64,000 nucleotides of DNA, taken from the NCBI GenBank assembly GCA_021414245.1, contig JAIOOU010000007.1, forward strand, positions 310,001-374,000, given 5' to 3'. The notes under the pieces were generated by a model, which saw only the letters and a list, made by a program, of their open reading frames with translations, ran no database searches and was not told the DNA's origin. The stretch comes from Chloroflexota bacterium. GTDB taxonomy: Bacteria > Chloroflexota > Anaerolineae > Anaerolineales > Villigracilaceae. The position numbers were made by a program, and so were the translations under genes. Positions 33,546 through 42,672 of the stretch are shown here, piece by piece; positions within the stretch are counted from its first letter, which is position 1; each line of letters begins with the position of its first letter.

Positions 33546-34692
33546 GGATTGGGCTTTGACGTGGGAGACCTATCATAAGGGCAAGCGGGCCAAGCAACAA
33601 GAGCCAAATGGCAATTGCCAGTCCGAAGCGATCGGCCAGAATGCCGACCAATAGTGGAAGGAGTTTTGCGATCGGTGTGGTGACCGATTCGATTGCCATG
33701 ATGCTGGCGCTTTGACCGGGCAGCGTGGAATACAAACTTCCTTTCAGGATCGGATACCAGCCTGTGTTAAAAATATTGACGAAGATGATGGCGATAAGTT
33801 TTGGAACGAAACCTGACACTAGCAGGAAAACGGAAAAGGCAATTAATTCAAATGCGGCAGTCCTTCGCAGGAATTTCATGCTGTCAGGCTGGCGGTCAAT
33901 GAAGGGAATGAAAAGAAAGTCGGTAAGCATGCCAAGCACGAGCCAAAGTGTGACGGCCAGCCCGGCCTGTGTGTCTGTGACACCGGCAACATCCACAAAA
34001 TATAGGGCAAGGAAACCCAGGAAGACATCCAGCATCAGGTCGGAGAATTCGAGAAGAAGGAGCCAGCGCCAGACTTCGGCGCGCTTTAAAGCGAAAAGAG
34101 CGGAGCGGAATCCATCGAATACACTTGCGAAACTGGGCAGGTGGGAGATGGAACTGTTGTCGGGTGGAACAAGCCGAAATGCGGCAAGCAGGCATAAGGT
34201 CGAAACAGAGGCGAGCAGGGCGTAGGTCCCGCGCCAGCCAAGGCCAAAATAAACAAAGGCGCCGAGCAGAATCGGGCCGAAGACATTCCCGAGAGAACCC
34301 GCAGAGGTCCAGCGGGCCATGTTCTGTGCGTGGCGATCGGGGGCCGAGTCCATCAAGGTGGCCTGGGAAAGGCTGACAAAGGCGCCCGAGGCAGGAAAAA
34401 ATATGATGAATGAGACCAGCAGCGGCACAAAACTGCGGCTGAGCGCTGTCAATGCCAGCGAGATCGCAAAAATGACTCCACCGCCCAGGATGAGCAGGCG
34501 CCGTTTCCAAACGTCGCCCAGGATGCCGAGAAACGGTTCAATAAAGGCCGCGATAATTCCGGGCACACTTAATAACAGACCGATCTGGGTGTAATTAAGA
34601 AGCAGGTCACGCCGGATCATTGGCCAGGCGGTTTCGCCAACCCCGAAGACCAATTCGTCGAGAAATTCGATCAGCAGATAAACGAAGCTCAC
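33535..34692 (-). CDS. Major facilitator superfamily transporter
   Basis: A 385-residue polytopic protein with about twelve helices. The signature loop between helices 2 and 3 reads EPFLGILGDVWKRRLLILGG, the MFS G-x-x-x-D-R/W-x-x-R-R motif. The start is GTG at 34692, the first possible in-frame codon after an upstream stop; no Shine-Dalgarno sequence is visible. The substrate is unknown. Overlap with hemW suggests cotranscription but not a shared function. Confidence 0.8.
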   Translation of the reverse strand: MSFVYLLIEFLDELVFGVGETAWPMIRRDLLLNYTQIGLLLSVPGIIAAFIEPFLGILGDVWKRRLLILGGGVIFAISLALTALSRSFVPLLVSFIIFFPASGAFVSLSQATLMDSAPDRHAQNMARWTSAGSLGNVFGPILLGAFVYFGLGWRGTYALLASVSTLCLLAAFRLVPPDNSSISHLPSFASVFDGFRSALFALKRAEVWRWLLLLEFSDLMLDVFLGFLALYFVDVAGVTDTQAGLAVTLWLVLGMLTDFLFIPFIDRQPDSMKFLRRTAAFELIAFSVFLLVSGFVPKLIAIIFVNIFNTGWYPILKGSLYSTLPGQSASIMAIESVTTPIAKLLPLLVGILADRFGLAIAIWLLLLGPLALMIGLPRQSPIHEN

Positions 34693-34860
34693 TAGAGGGA
34701 TTTAACCACATTTTCAGGATTTTTATCCCGATTTTACAACCTTTTCAAATCATTTATTCAAAGTCCCTTTGTATAATGATTATGACCTGCAGAGGGTGTG
34801 CAGTGATGATTTTGATTTACAGTCAGGATTTACATAAAAAATATTCACTGTCTCAAAAGA

Positions 34861-34888
34861 TTGACACTCCGCCAGCCCATAGTATAAA
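34861..34888 (+). promoter_or_regulatory. Promoter of the speD polyamine operon
   Basis: TTGACA (34861-34866), 16-base spacer, TATAAA (34883-34888). The leader from about 34895 to 35016 contains an AT-rich inverted repeat, AAATGAAA (34959-34966) / TTTCATTT (34990-34997), followed by T residues. That repeat could be a weak attenuator, with low confidence. The stretch 34693-34860 shows nothing else. Confidence 0.7.
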
Positions 34889-35016
34889 TGGTGTACACAG
34901 AGTCTGTTCGGAGACCGTTTCACTCGTTACACAGGGATACATCCTGCGGATCGTTTTGAAATGAAAAGTTGATGTCTTCGAGCGGGTTCTTTCATTTTTT
35001 AATCCTGGAGGTGTGA

Positions 35017-35400
35017 GTGAACGCGACTTTGAAATTGGGAGAGCATTTTATTTTCGATCTCTCCGACTGCAACCATGAGATTCTCATGGATAGCGAGCGG
35101 GCTTATTCGCTGTTTGCGCAAGCCGTGCGTGAGAGCGGTTTGACGGTTGTGGACGAAGGCTTTTACAAGTTCAGCCCGCATGGCTTTACCTGTTTTTTGC
35201 TTCTCTCAGAGTCGCATGCAAGTTTGCATGCATGGCCCGAACATAATTATTGCGCGATCGACCTGTTTACCTGTGCCATTGGCAAGGACATGATGCCCCT
35301 GCTGATGCGCATCAAGCAGGCCTTTGGTGCGGATGACTTCTCGATGCGCAAGCTCGACCGCGAAGCATCGGTTGAAACAAAAATGCCGATCGCAATCTAG
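35017..35400 (+). CDS. speD: S-adenosylmethionine decarboxylase proenzyme
   Basis: Makes decarboxylated SAM, the aminopropyl donor for polyamines. The 127-residue product is the small prokaryotic class 1B type. Self-cleavage is expected between E65 and S66 in LLSESHASLHAWPE, giving the pyruvoyl group on S66; H71 and C86 keep the catalytic spacing. The start is GTG at 35017 with GGAGGTG upstream. It heads an operon with two aminopropyltransferases. Confidence 0.95.
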   Translation: MNATLKLGEHFIFDLSDCNHEILMDSERAYSLFAQAVRESGLTVVDEGFYKFSPHGFTCFLLLSESHASLHAWPEHNYCAIDLFTCAIGKDMMPLLMRIKQAFGADDFSMRKLDREASVETKMPIAI

Positions 35401-35412
35401 GGGATCTGCAGT

Positions 35413-36354
35413 ATGCCTGAAACGACCAAGCCCCCCCTTTACTGGATTGCCGATTACTTAACCCCCGATGATGTTTTGCATCATGCGATTCATAAAGTGA
35501 TCCTTCATAAACATACCCAATTTCAAGAGATGTGGATTGTGGATTGCGGCACATATGGCAAAGGATTGATCCTGGATGGGATCTGGCAATCGTCCACCGG
35601 CGACGACTTTTTGTATCATGAAGCGCTGGTGCAGCCCGCCTGTGTCAATCAAGGCAACCCCAGGCGCGGATTGGTTCTCGGGGGCGGAGAAGGGGCAACC
35701 ATCCGCGAGCTGTTGAAGTGGAAGAATATGGAACGCGTGGTCATGGTGGACCTGGACGGCGAGGTGGTTGAAGCCTGCCGTGAACATTTCCCCGAAATGC
35801 ATCAGGGTGCGTTTGACGACCCGCGTGTTGAGCTGGTAATTCAGGATGCGGTGACCTACCTTGATTCATCTCCATCTGAATGGGATGTGATCATCTCGGA
35901 CCTGACCGATCCGATTGAGTCCGGTCCGTCGTTTAAACTGTTCACCAAGGAGTATTTTGCAAAGGCGCAGAAGGCACTCCGGCCGGGGGGCTACTTCCTG
36001 CTGCAGGCGGGCCCTGTCTCGCCGCCTTCGATGGACATGCACATTCGCCTGGTATCCACGCTCAAAGCGGTATTCAAATATGTGCATTCGTATCACATCC
36101 ATGTGCCCATGCTTGGGCATCCGTGGGGCTTTATCCTTGCGGGCGATTCACCCATCAATATCCGCCCCGAACCTGACGAAGTGGATAAGCTGCTTGCCGA
36201 AAAGACAAATGGCAAATTCAAGATGTTCGATGGAATTGCGCTGCTTGGGTTGATGCAGTCGCCCAAACATATCCGTGACGCGATCACAAAGGAAACCACT
36301 GTGTACACCCTTGAACACCCGCCTGTGTTTAGTACGCAGGAATTGCCCAAATGA
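35413..36354 (+). CDS. Aminopropyltransferase resembling thermospermine synthase (ACL5-like)
   Basis: A 313-residue aminopropyltransferase. The nucleotide motif is LGGGEGATIRELL, followed by VVMVDLDGEVVEACREHF, ELVIQDA, DVIISDLTDPIESGPSFKLFTKEYF and LLQAGP. The GGGEG-T/A-x-R-E-L form, D-L-x-D-P, QAGP and the VFKYVHSYHIHVP segment are closer to plant/archaeal thermospermine or long-chain polyamine synthases (ACL5 type) than to ordinary SpeE. The likely product is thermospermine or another longer polyamine; this is inferred from motif resemblance. It starts 12 bases after speD and overlaps the next gene by four bases. Confidence 0.8.
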   Translation: MPETTKPPLYWIADYLTPDDVLHHAIHKVILHKHTQFQEMWIVDCGTYGKGLILDGIWQSSTGDDFLYHEALVQPACVNQGNPRRGLVLGGGEGATIRELLKWKNMERVVMVDLDGEVVEACREHFPEMHQGAFDDPRVELVIQDAVTYLDSSPSEWDVIISDLTDPIESGPSFKLFTKEYFAKAQKALRPGGYFLLQAGPVSPPSMDMHIRLVSTLKAVFKYVHSYHIHVPMLGHPWGFILAGDSPINIRPEPDEVDKLLAEKTNGKFKMFDGIALLGLMQSPKHIRDAITKETTVYTLEHPPVFSTQELPK

Positions 36355-37178
36355 GCATCTGGTTCACTGAGGAACTGCATCCCTATTATCGCAAGGGAAT
36401 TCATATCAAAAAAATCCTTGCCGATGAACAGACTCAGTTTCAACACGTTCAATTTGTTGAAACTGAGTTTTTTGGCAAGGCCATGATCCTGGATGGCATC
36501 ATCCAGCTCACCGAGCGCGATAATATGGGCTATCACGAGATGATCGTGCATGTACCCATGCTTGCAGTGGGCAAGCCGAAGCGGGTCCTGATCGTGGGCG
36601 GCGGCGATGGCGGTTCGTTGCAGCAGGTATTGCGATATCCCTCCGTCGAAGAAGCCGTTGTCTGTGAGTTGGATCAGCGGGTTGTCGATCTCTCACGCGA
36701 ACACTTCGCCTCTTTTGGCGACCCGTGGGTTGACCCTCGTGCGAAACTGCTGGTGCGCGACGCTTTTGGGTTTCTCGAAGAAAACCCCGGCCAGTTCGAT
36801 GTCATTATTTCGGACACCACCGACCCGATCGGTATGGCTGAGCGGTTGTTTTCGGATGAGTTTTACAGGCTGGCAGTGCGTGCTTTAACCCCCGGCGGGG
36901 CAGCGGCTACCCAATGTGAACAGCCTTTCTTTGATACCGACCTGATCAAAACCATCTATCAGGCTGCAAGGAAGCTGGTGAGGAATCCTGCTTATTATTA
37001 TGCCAACATACCCACCTACCCAGGCGGCGGAATTGGCTTCATGTATGTCTCGGACACCCCGTGGGAAAAAGGATTGAATGCGCCTTTCCCACCCGGGTTG
37101 AATAATTACATCAACCCTGAAGTCCACAAGGCAGCTTTTGCCCTGCCGGAATTCTTCAGAAAAGAGTTATACGGATAA
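36351..37178 (+). CDS. speE: Spermidine synthase
   Basis: A 275-residue protein starting MSIWFTEELHPYYRKGIHIK, with GMAMILDG-type region FFGKAMILDGIIQLTERDN, YHEMIVHVP, the motif LIVGGGDGGSLQQVLR, VVCELDQRVVDLSREHF, and DVIISDTTDPIGMAE. These are canonical for bacterial SpeE, which adds an aminopropyl group to putrescine. Its ATG overlaps the preceding paralogue by four bases. The two enzymes plus SpeD could make spermidine and then a longer polyamine. Confidence 0.93.
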   Translation: MSIWFTEELHPYYRKGIHIKKILADEQTQFQHVQFVETEFFGKAMILDGIIQLTERDNMGYHEMIVHVPMLAVGKPKRVLIVGGGDGGSLQQVLRYPSVEEAVVCELDQRVVDLSREHFASFGDPWVDPRAKLLVRDAFGFLEENPGQFDVIISDTTDPIGMAERLFSDEFYRLAVRALTPGGAAATQCEQPFFDTDLIKTIYQAARKLVRNPAYYYANIPTYPGGGIGFMYVSDTPWEKGLNAPFPPGLNNYINPEVHKAAFALPEFFRKELYG

Positions 37179-37218
37179 ACAGGCCCCCAAATCAGTTGGA
37201 TTTGGGGGCCTGTTTTTC
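37177..37218 (+). terminator. Intrinsic terminator of the polyamine operon
   Basis: A 17-bp perfect stem, 37177-37193 with 37199-37215, followed by T residues. Confidence 0.92.
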
Positions 37219-37294
37219 TTGTGCCAGGCCGAACTCTGCCTGTAAAACCACAATAATCTCCTCAAAAATCCGTCCTTTTGGCATGTATTTGAAA

Positions 37295-37323
37295 TTGAAT
37301 TTCAGAGCTGGAAGCTGTATGAT
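37295..37323 (+). promoter_or_regulatory. Promoter of the large secreted protein gene
   Basis: TTGAAT (37295-37300), 17-base spacer, TATGAT (37318-37323). A GTGGAG / CTCCAC inverted repeat lies in the leader. AGGAG precedes the ATG at 37383. Confidence 0.6.
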
Positions 37324-37382
37324 AATTAGGTGGAGAGGTGTTTCGGGGATTTACTCCACTTGGATCAAAAAAGGAGAGAAAT

Positions 37383-40307
37383 ATGGATCCTAAATCAAAA
37401 AATTTTTTTTCAATCGGATTACCCAGGCTGACCCTTGTTTTAATGGTGCTCTTGCAGCCTTTCACCACAAGATCTGTCTTTGCGGCAGGTCCCTTCACGC
37501 GGGCCTCCGTGGATTCAAGCGGGGCTCAGTCGAATGCGATTTCATATACCGGAAAGATCTCTGCCAATGGAAGGTATGTGGCCTTTGATTCGGAAGCGGG
37601 CAATCTCGTCAGTGGAGATACGAACGGATTAGGGGATGTCTTCCTGCGGGATCTTCAGTTGGGCACCACAGTGGCGGTCTCGGCGAACCCAAGCGGCAGC
37701 CTGCTTGGAGGTGGCGACCCTGCCATTTCCACCGACGGGCATTTTGTGGCATTTGATTCCGGGGCGACCAGCCTGGTTACAGGGGATACCAATAATTTCC
37801 AGGATGTTTTTGTGAAGGATACCCAGACTGGCGCCGTTTTCAGGGTTTCAGTAGGGACAGGGGCTGTGCAGTCAAATGGCGATTCAACCGCTGCCTCCAT
37901 TTCCGGAGATGGGCGTTTTGTTGTTTTTTCCTCCTCCGCAACCAATCTTGTCGCTGGCGATACGAACGGCCTGGACGATATTTTTGTACATGACCGTCAG
38001 ACCGGAATAACTGTCCGCGCATCGGCTGATTCAAGCGGGGTGGGCGCCAATGGCGCCTCTACCGGAGCGTCTATTTCTACGGACGGAAATTATGTGGTCT
38101 ATTTCTCCAATGGGACCAACCTTGTGCCCGGAGATACGAACGGCAAGTCGGATGTCTTCGTTTACGCTCTTCAGACCGGTCAAACCACGAGAGTCTCCGT
38201 CAATTCAGCCGGTGTGCAGGGCGATCAGCTTGCCAGGGACCCATCCATTTCGGGTGACGGACGTTTTGTCACTTTTTCCTCCTATTCCAATAACCTGATG
38301 ACTCAGGATACCTTTGGATATGAATATGTTTACATCCGTGACCGGCAGGCAGGCACCACCACGGTCGCGTCCGTGCAAAATGGAATTCCCATGATCGGCT
38401 GGGCGGAAAGCTCCGTCATTTCTTCAGACGGTCGCTATGTTGCATTCTCATATGACGATAAGGGCGATGGCATCGCAAAGAGATGGATCTATGTCCATGA
38501 CCGCGTAACCAACGATACGGTATTGCCGACGGTCGGCGGGGAAAGCGATTCGGCTCCCTCAAGGCCCTCGATATCCGGAAATGGTCAGGCTCTGGTCTTT
38601 ACCTCGGGTTCAACAACCCTGGTCTCAGGGGATACCAACGGAGTATGGGATATTTTTGTTGCACCGGTGACTTTTCCGGTCGATTTAATGCCGAGTGTGT
38701 CATCCGTGGCCAATGACTGTCCGGGTGGATGCACCGGGCCGGCGGATCAGGTCGTTCAATTTACGGTGAGTTTTTCAGAAGTGGTGACGGGAGTGGATGC
38801 GGCCGATTTTGTACTGGCTGCGGGTGGCGGCGTGACAGGTGCGGCCATCACCGGAGTGAGCGGGACGGGCAGCGCTTATATCGTTTCGGTCGATACCGGT
38901 ACGGGAGACGGCACCCTGCGGCTGGATGTTGTGGATGATGATAGCATCAAGGATTCGACGCTCAATCCCCTGGGCGGCGCGGGAGCGGGAAATGGCGCCT
39001 TCAGCGGTCCGGTCTATATAGTGCATAAGAGCATTCCAGTGGTGACGGGTATCGTGCGGGTCGACCCGAATCCAGTCCTGGCGGATAGTGTCCATTACAC
39101 CGTCAATTTCAATGAAATGGTGAGCGGGGTGGATGCGGGGGATTTCACACTGACCAGCACAGGCAGTGTCGCGGGAGCGGTTGTGGCAGGGGTCAGTGGA
39201 ACGGACGGGGTCTACACAGTCACGGTGAATATTGGAACAGGGGATGGGACTCTGCGGCTGGATGTGGCGGATAACGATAGCATCGTGGACGTGGCGGGCA
39301 ATCCCCTGGCAGGGGTGGGTGCAGGCAACGGCAATTTCACGACAGGGGAGACGTATCAGATCGAGAGGAATTCGCCGAGTGTGACGGGCATCGTGCGGGT
39401 GGATGTGAATCCCACCACGGCGGATGCGGTGCGATTTACTGTCACCCTTTCTGAAGCGGTCAGCGGGGTGGACATGGGCGACTTTGTGTTGAACACGGAC
39501 AGCCTGACGGGCGTTTCGATCCTGGAGCTGGGCGGGTCAGGCAACATATACACGGTCACAGCCGGGACGGGCAATGGCAGTGGCAGCCTGCGGCTGGACC
39601 TGATCGACAATGACAGCATCGTGGATTCGGTTGGACATCCATTGGGCGGAGCGGGTACAGGCAATGGAAGCTTTACTGTTGGGGAAACTTATACACTCAC
39701 ACGAAATGCCGTCATCCCAATGAGCACAGACATCCGATCTACAGGGGCGCGGGACGGCTGGATTTCGGAAAGGAATGAGAATTCGAATACCGGCGGTGCC
39801 AAGAATACATCAGGGCTTGATTTAAAGGTGGGGGACGACTCCTCTGACCGTCAATTCCGGGCGATCCTGCACTTCCCAACATATTATCTGCCTGATGATG
39901 CCGTTGTCACGCAGGCGATCCTGATGATTAGAAAACAAAGAGTGGTTGGCACGGATCCCTTCACAACGCATCAAAATATCGCGATTGATATCCGGAAGGG
40001 GATCTTCAGCAGCAGCAATGTTTTGAGTTACTGGACCATGCAGTTGACGGATTTCCAGGCGCCCGCGGACATGTATACGGCGGGGGTGATCCAGAACAAT
40101 CCGGTTGGAGACTGGTATTGGGCAGTGTTGGACAGCCGGGCGCTGCAGTTCATCAATCTGACGGATGTGACCCAGCTCCGGATTGAGTTCATATTGGATG
40201 ACAATGACGATCTGGGGGAGGACACGATCCGCTTTTTCAGCGGAGATGCTCCGAACCAGACGGATCGTCCGCACCTGCAAATCGATTACTACGTTCCAAG
40301 GTGGTAG
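37383..40307 (+). CDS. Large secreted protein: TolB/PD40-like propeller, Ig-like repeats and DNRLRE-type C-terminal domain
   Basis: A 974-residue exported protein. After the signal peptide come about eight blades of roughly 45-55 residues with the recurring pattern S-x-D-G-R-Y/F-V-x-F-x-S-x-A-T-N-L-V-x-G-D-T-N-G-x-x-D-V/I-F-V, a beta-propeller. Three repeats of about 100 residues follow, each with V-D-x-N-P, V-S-G-V-D-x-x-D-F-x-L and GDGTLRLDV-like strands ending in GAGNGxF (bacterial Ig-like). The last 190 residues (SDRQFRAILHF, LMIRKQRVVG, FFSGDAPNQTDRPHLQIDY) fit a DNRLRE-type domain found on surface proteins. Probably an adhesin or extracellular binding protein; the ligand is unknown. Confidence 0.75.
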   Translation: MDPKSKNFFSIGLPRLTLVLMVLLQPFTTRSVFAAGPFTRASVDSSGAQSNAISYTGKISANGRYVAFDSEAGNLVSGDTNGLGDVFLRDLQLGTTVAVSANPSGSLLGGGDPAISTDGHFVAFDSGATSLVTGDTNNFQDVFVKDTQTGAVFRVSVGTGAVQSNGDSTAASISGDGRFVVFSSSATNLVAGDTNGLDDIFVHDRQTGITVRASADSSGVGANGASTGASISTDGNYVVYFSNGTNLVPGDTNGKSDVFVYALQTGQTTRVSVNSAGVQGDQLARDPSISGDGRFVTFSSYSNNLMTQDTFGYEYVYIRDRQAGTTTVASVQNGIPMIGWAESSVISSDGRYVAFSYDDKGDGIAKRWIYVHDRVTNDTVLPTVGGESDSAPSRPSISGNGQALVFTSGSTTLVSGDTNGVWDIFVAPVTFPVDLMPSVSSVANDCPGGCTGPADQVVQFTVSFSEVVTGVDAADFVLAAGGGVTGAAITGVSGTGSAYIVSVDTGTGDGTLRLDVVDDDSIKDSTLNPLGGAGAGNGAFSGPVYIVHKSIPVVTGIVRVDPNPVLADSVHYTVNFNEMVSGVDAGDFTLTSTGSVAGAVVAGVSGTDGVYTVTVNIGTGDGTLRLDVADNDSIVDVAGNPLAGVGAGNGNFTTGETYQIERNSPSVTGIVRVDVNPTTADAVRFTVTLSEAVSGVDMGDFVLNTDSLTGVSILELGGSGNIYTVTAGTGNGSGSLRLDLIDNDSIVDSVGHPLGGAGTGNGSFTVGETYTLTRNAVIPMSTDIRSTGARDGWISERNENSNTGGAKNTSGLDLKVGDDSSDRQFRAILHFPTYYLPDDAVVTQAILMIRKQRVVGTDPFTTHQNIAIDIRKGIFSSSNVLSYWTMQLTDFQAPADMYTAGVIQNNPVGDWYWAVLDSRALQFINLTDVTQLRIEFILDDNDDLGEDTIRFFSGDAPNQTDRPHLQIDYYVPRW

Positions 40308-40313
40308 ATATAT

Positions 40314-40352
40314 AAAAAAACTCCGGGTTCGCAATGAACCCGGAGTTTTTTT
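40314..40352. terminator. Bidirectional intrinsic terminator
   Basis: Stem AAAAAAACTCCGGGTTC / GAACCCGGAGTTTTTTT. It serves both the secreted-protein gene and the pdh operon and overlaps the pdhC stop codon by two bases. Confidence 0.92.
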
Positions 40353-41580
40353 ATATCAACATTCTGATGGGATTTTCCAGGAACCCGGCCAGGGCCTGCA
40401 TGAACTGGGCGGCTTCGGCTCCATCGCTAACGCGGTGGTCAACGGAGACCGTGGCTTTCATGCGCCAGCCTGTCTTGATCTGGCCGTTCTCGACCACAGG
40501 GACTTCCCGGGCGGAGCTGATCGCCAGGATTCCGGCTTCAGGCGGGTTGATGATGGCAATGAACTCTTCAACATCATACATGCCCAAATTAGAGGTGGAG
40601 AAGGTCGAGCCGTCCACATCCTCGGGTTTGACCTTGCCTTCACGGGCGCGGGCTGCCATGGCCTTGACTTCGCTGGAGATTTGGCGCAATGTCTTTTGAT
40701 CGGCATCCTTGACGACCACGGTCATCAGCCCGCCGGGCACGGTGACCGCCACGCCGACGTTGACATGCCCGTACTGGATGATTTCGCTGCCCTTCAGGCT
40801 TGCGTTTAAATTCGGGAATTGCCTTAATGAAAGCGCCACGCCCTTAAGAATAAAATCATTGACCGAAACTTTTTCATTATCGGGCACCAGGGCATTGACC
40901 TGTTTGCGCGCGTCCATCAATGAATCCATTTTGAATTCGTGTGTGACGTAGAAATGCGGGATGGTGGTCTTGGATTCGACCAATCTGCGGCCGATAGCCT
41001 GGCGCAATTTGGTGGTTTGAACAACCTTGTCATCATGGGAAACAATCACGGTCGACGAAATCATGGGAGAGGTTGTCCGCTGAACGCCGCCCGCCAAGGC
41101 GGATTCGATGTCCTTGCGGACGATGCGTCCGCCGGGACCGCTGCCCCGCACATTGGACAGGTCCACCTTTTGATCGCGGGCGATCTTCTTCGCGAGCGGA
41201 CTGGCTTTGACAGGACCGGATTGAACGGGAGAGGCTGCCGGTTGAATAGAAACAGCTGACGGCTGGGCTTGAACCGCAGGGGTCGAGTCGGATTTCGCTT
41301 CAGCTTTCGATGCTCCTGCAGCAGGTGCGTCCACTTTTTCACCGGCGGCTCCCACAATCGCGATCGGTGCGTTGACGGGCACCATCGTGCCCTGGTCCAC
41401 CATTAATTGCAGAACAACGCCGCTGACAGAAGATTCAACTTCAACGGTGGCCTTGTCGGTTTCGATTTCAGCAAGCACGTCGCCTTTGTTGATGTTCTCA
41501 CCGACCTGTTTCACCCAACGGACGAGCAGACCCTCGGCCATGTCAAAGCCGAGTTTGGGCATGGAAATTGTTTCAGCCAT
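40351..41580 (-). CDS. pdhC: 2-oxo acid dehydrogenase E2 (dihydrolipoamide acetyltransferase)
   Basis: A 409-residue E2. One lipoyl domain (residues 1-75) carries the lipoylated Lys in EIETDKATVEVE (K43). A flexible Ala/Gln/Pro linker follows, then a peripheral-subunit-binding domain (ASPLAKKIARDQKVDLSNVRG) and the catalytic domain with VSVDHRVSDGAEAAQF near the C-terminus. It forms the core of the complex with the E1 subunits encoded upstream; no E3 gene is in the window. The ATG shares one base with the pdhB stop. Confidence 0.93.
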   Translation of the reverse strand: MAETISMPKLGFDMAEGLLVRWVKQVGENINKGDVLAEIETDKATVEVESSVSGVVLQLMVDQGTMVPVNAPIAIVGAAGEKVDAPAAGASKAEAKSDSTPAVQAQPSAVSIQPAASPVQSGPVKASPLAKKIARDQKVDLSNVRGSGPGGRIVRKDIESALAGGVQRTTSPMISSTVIVSHDDKVVQTTKLRQAIGRRLVESKTTIPHFYVTHEFKMDSLMDARKQVNALVPDNEKVSVNDFILKGVALSLRQFPNLNASLKGSEIIQYGHVNVGVAVTVPGGLMTVVVKDADQKTLRQISSEVKAMAARAREGKVKPEDVDGSTFSTSNLGMYDVEEFIAIINPPEAGILAISSAREVPVVENGQIKTGWRMKATVSVDHRVSDGAEAAQFMQALAGFLENPIRMLI

Positions 41581-42554
41581 TATTTCAGAACCTCCTTGAC
41601 CGCCGCAGTGATGTCGGCCACCTGGGGAAGCGCGGCCTGCTCGAGCGTGCGGTTATAGGGGAGAGGAACTTCCTTTTGTGCCACGCGGATGATGGGCGCA
41701 TCGACATAATCGAAGGCCTCTTCATAAATGCGGCTGACGATCTCGGAGCCGACACCGTATGACTTCCAGCCTTCTTCGACGACCACGGCGCGATTGGTTT
41801 TCTTGAAAGATTCCAAAACGGGTTCCATGTCGAGCGGGCGCAGGGTGCGAAGATCGACAACTTCAACTTCAATGCCTTCCCTGGATAATTCCTCGGCCGC
41901 TTTCATGGATAGCTCAAGACCTTTGCAGTAGGTGACGATGGTAACGTCCTTGCCGGTGCGCTGGACCTTGGATTTGCCGATCGGGATGGTGTACTCACCC
42001 TCCGGCACCTCGCCGCGGACCTGGTACATGGTGGCATGTTCGATGAAAAGAATCGGGTCGTTCGACCGAATGGCTGATTTGAGCAATCCTTTGGCATCCT
42101 CCGGCGTTCCGGGGCTGACGACCTTCAGGCCGGGGAAATGTGCGAAGATGGCATCCGGAGTCTGTGAGTGGGTGGCTCCCAGTTGACGTCCGCCGCCACC
42201 AACCGCGCGAATCACCATCGGGAGGGTGAACTGTCCGCCGAACATGTAATGCAGTTTGGGAGCCTGGTTGACGATGTAGTCCATCGCGGAGAAACCAAAG
42301 TTGATGGTCATTAATTCCGCCACGGGGCGCTGGCCGACCATGGCCGCACCGATCGCGCCGCCGATGATGGCGTTTTCCGCAATGGGCGTATCTTTGACGC
42401 GTGCCGCGCCGTATTTATCGTAAAAACCCTTGGTGACGGCATATGTGCCGCCCCAAACACCGACCTCTTCGCCCATGATAAAAACAGCGGGGTCGCGGTC
42501 CATTTCTTCCATGAGAGCCTGCGAGATCGCCTCGCGCATTGTAATTTTTGCCAT
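41580..42554 (-). CDS. pdhB: Pyruvate dehydrogenase E1 component, beta subunit
   Basis: A 324-residue transketolase-like subunit: ITMREAISQALMEEMDRDP, FIMGEEVGVWGGTYAVTKG, ENAIIGGAIGAAMVGQRPVAELM and the C-terminal VVVEEGWKSYGVGSEIVSRI. With the alpha subunit it decarboxylates pyruvate (or a branched 2-oxo acid) using thiamine diphosphate. The ATG has AAGGAAA upstream. A palindromic repeat separates it from pdhA. Confidence 0.93.
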   Translation of the reverse strand: MAKITMREAISQALMEEMDRDPAVFIMGEEVGVWGGTYAVTKGFYDKYGAARVKDTPIAENAIIGGAIGAAMVGQRPVAELMTINFGFSAMDYIVNQAPKLHYMFGGQFTLPMVIRAVGGGGRQLGATHSQTPDAIFAHFPGLKVVSPGTPEDAKGLLKSAIRSNDPILFIEHATMYQVRGEVPEGEYTIPIGKSKVQRTGKDVTIVTYCKGLELSMKAAEELSREGIEVEVVDLRTLRPLDMEPVLESFKKTNRAVVVEEGWKSYGVGSEIVSRIYEEAFDYVDAPIIRVAQKEVPLPYNRTLEQAALPQVADITAAVKEVLK

Positions 42555-42572
42555 GTCTATTTCCTTGTCAAA

Positions 42573-42668
42573 ATGTCATTGCGAGGAGGGTGTTTTTCCC
42601 GACGAAGCAATCTCAAATTTATGGGAGATTGCTTCGGGCGAAGAGCAAGTGCGCCCTCGCAACGACAT
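42573..42668. repeat. GTCATTGCGAG palindromic element between pdhA and pdhB
   Basis: ATGTCATTGCGAGGAG at one end faces ATGTCGTTGCGAGG (other strand) at the other, and both arms contain CGAAGCAATCTC-like sequence. It is the same family as the copy inside the helicase at 10762-10876. It fills the pdhA-pdhB spacer within the operon. Confidence 0.8.
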
Positions 42669-42672
42669 AAAT

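Noticed and set aside
34888-34959. Short frame MVYTESVRRPF in the speD leader as a regulatory uORF
   Set aside because: Its ATG overlaps the -10 box, so it would lie upstream of the predicted transcription start.
34959-35000. AT-rich hairpin in the speD leader as an attenuator
   Set aside because: The stem has only A-T/T-A plus one G-C type pair and a 23-base loop, and no leader peptide or alternative pairing was found; kept only as a remark.
38700-39720. Separate genes suggested by short frames in the Ig-like repeat region
   Set aside because: They are shadows of the GC-skewed, repetitive coding sequence of the secreted protein.
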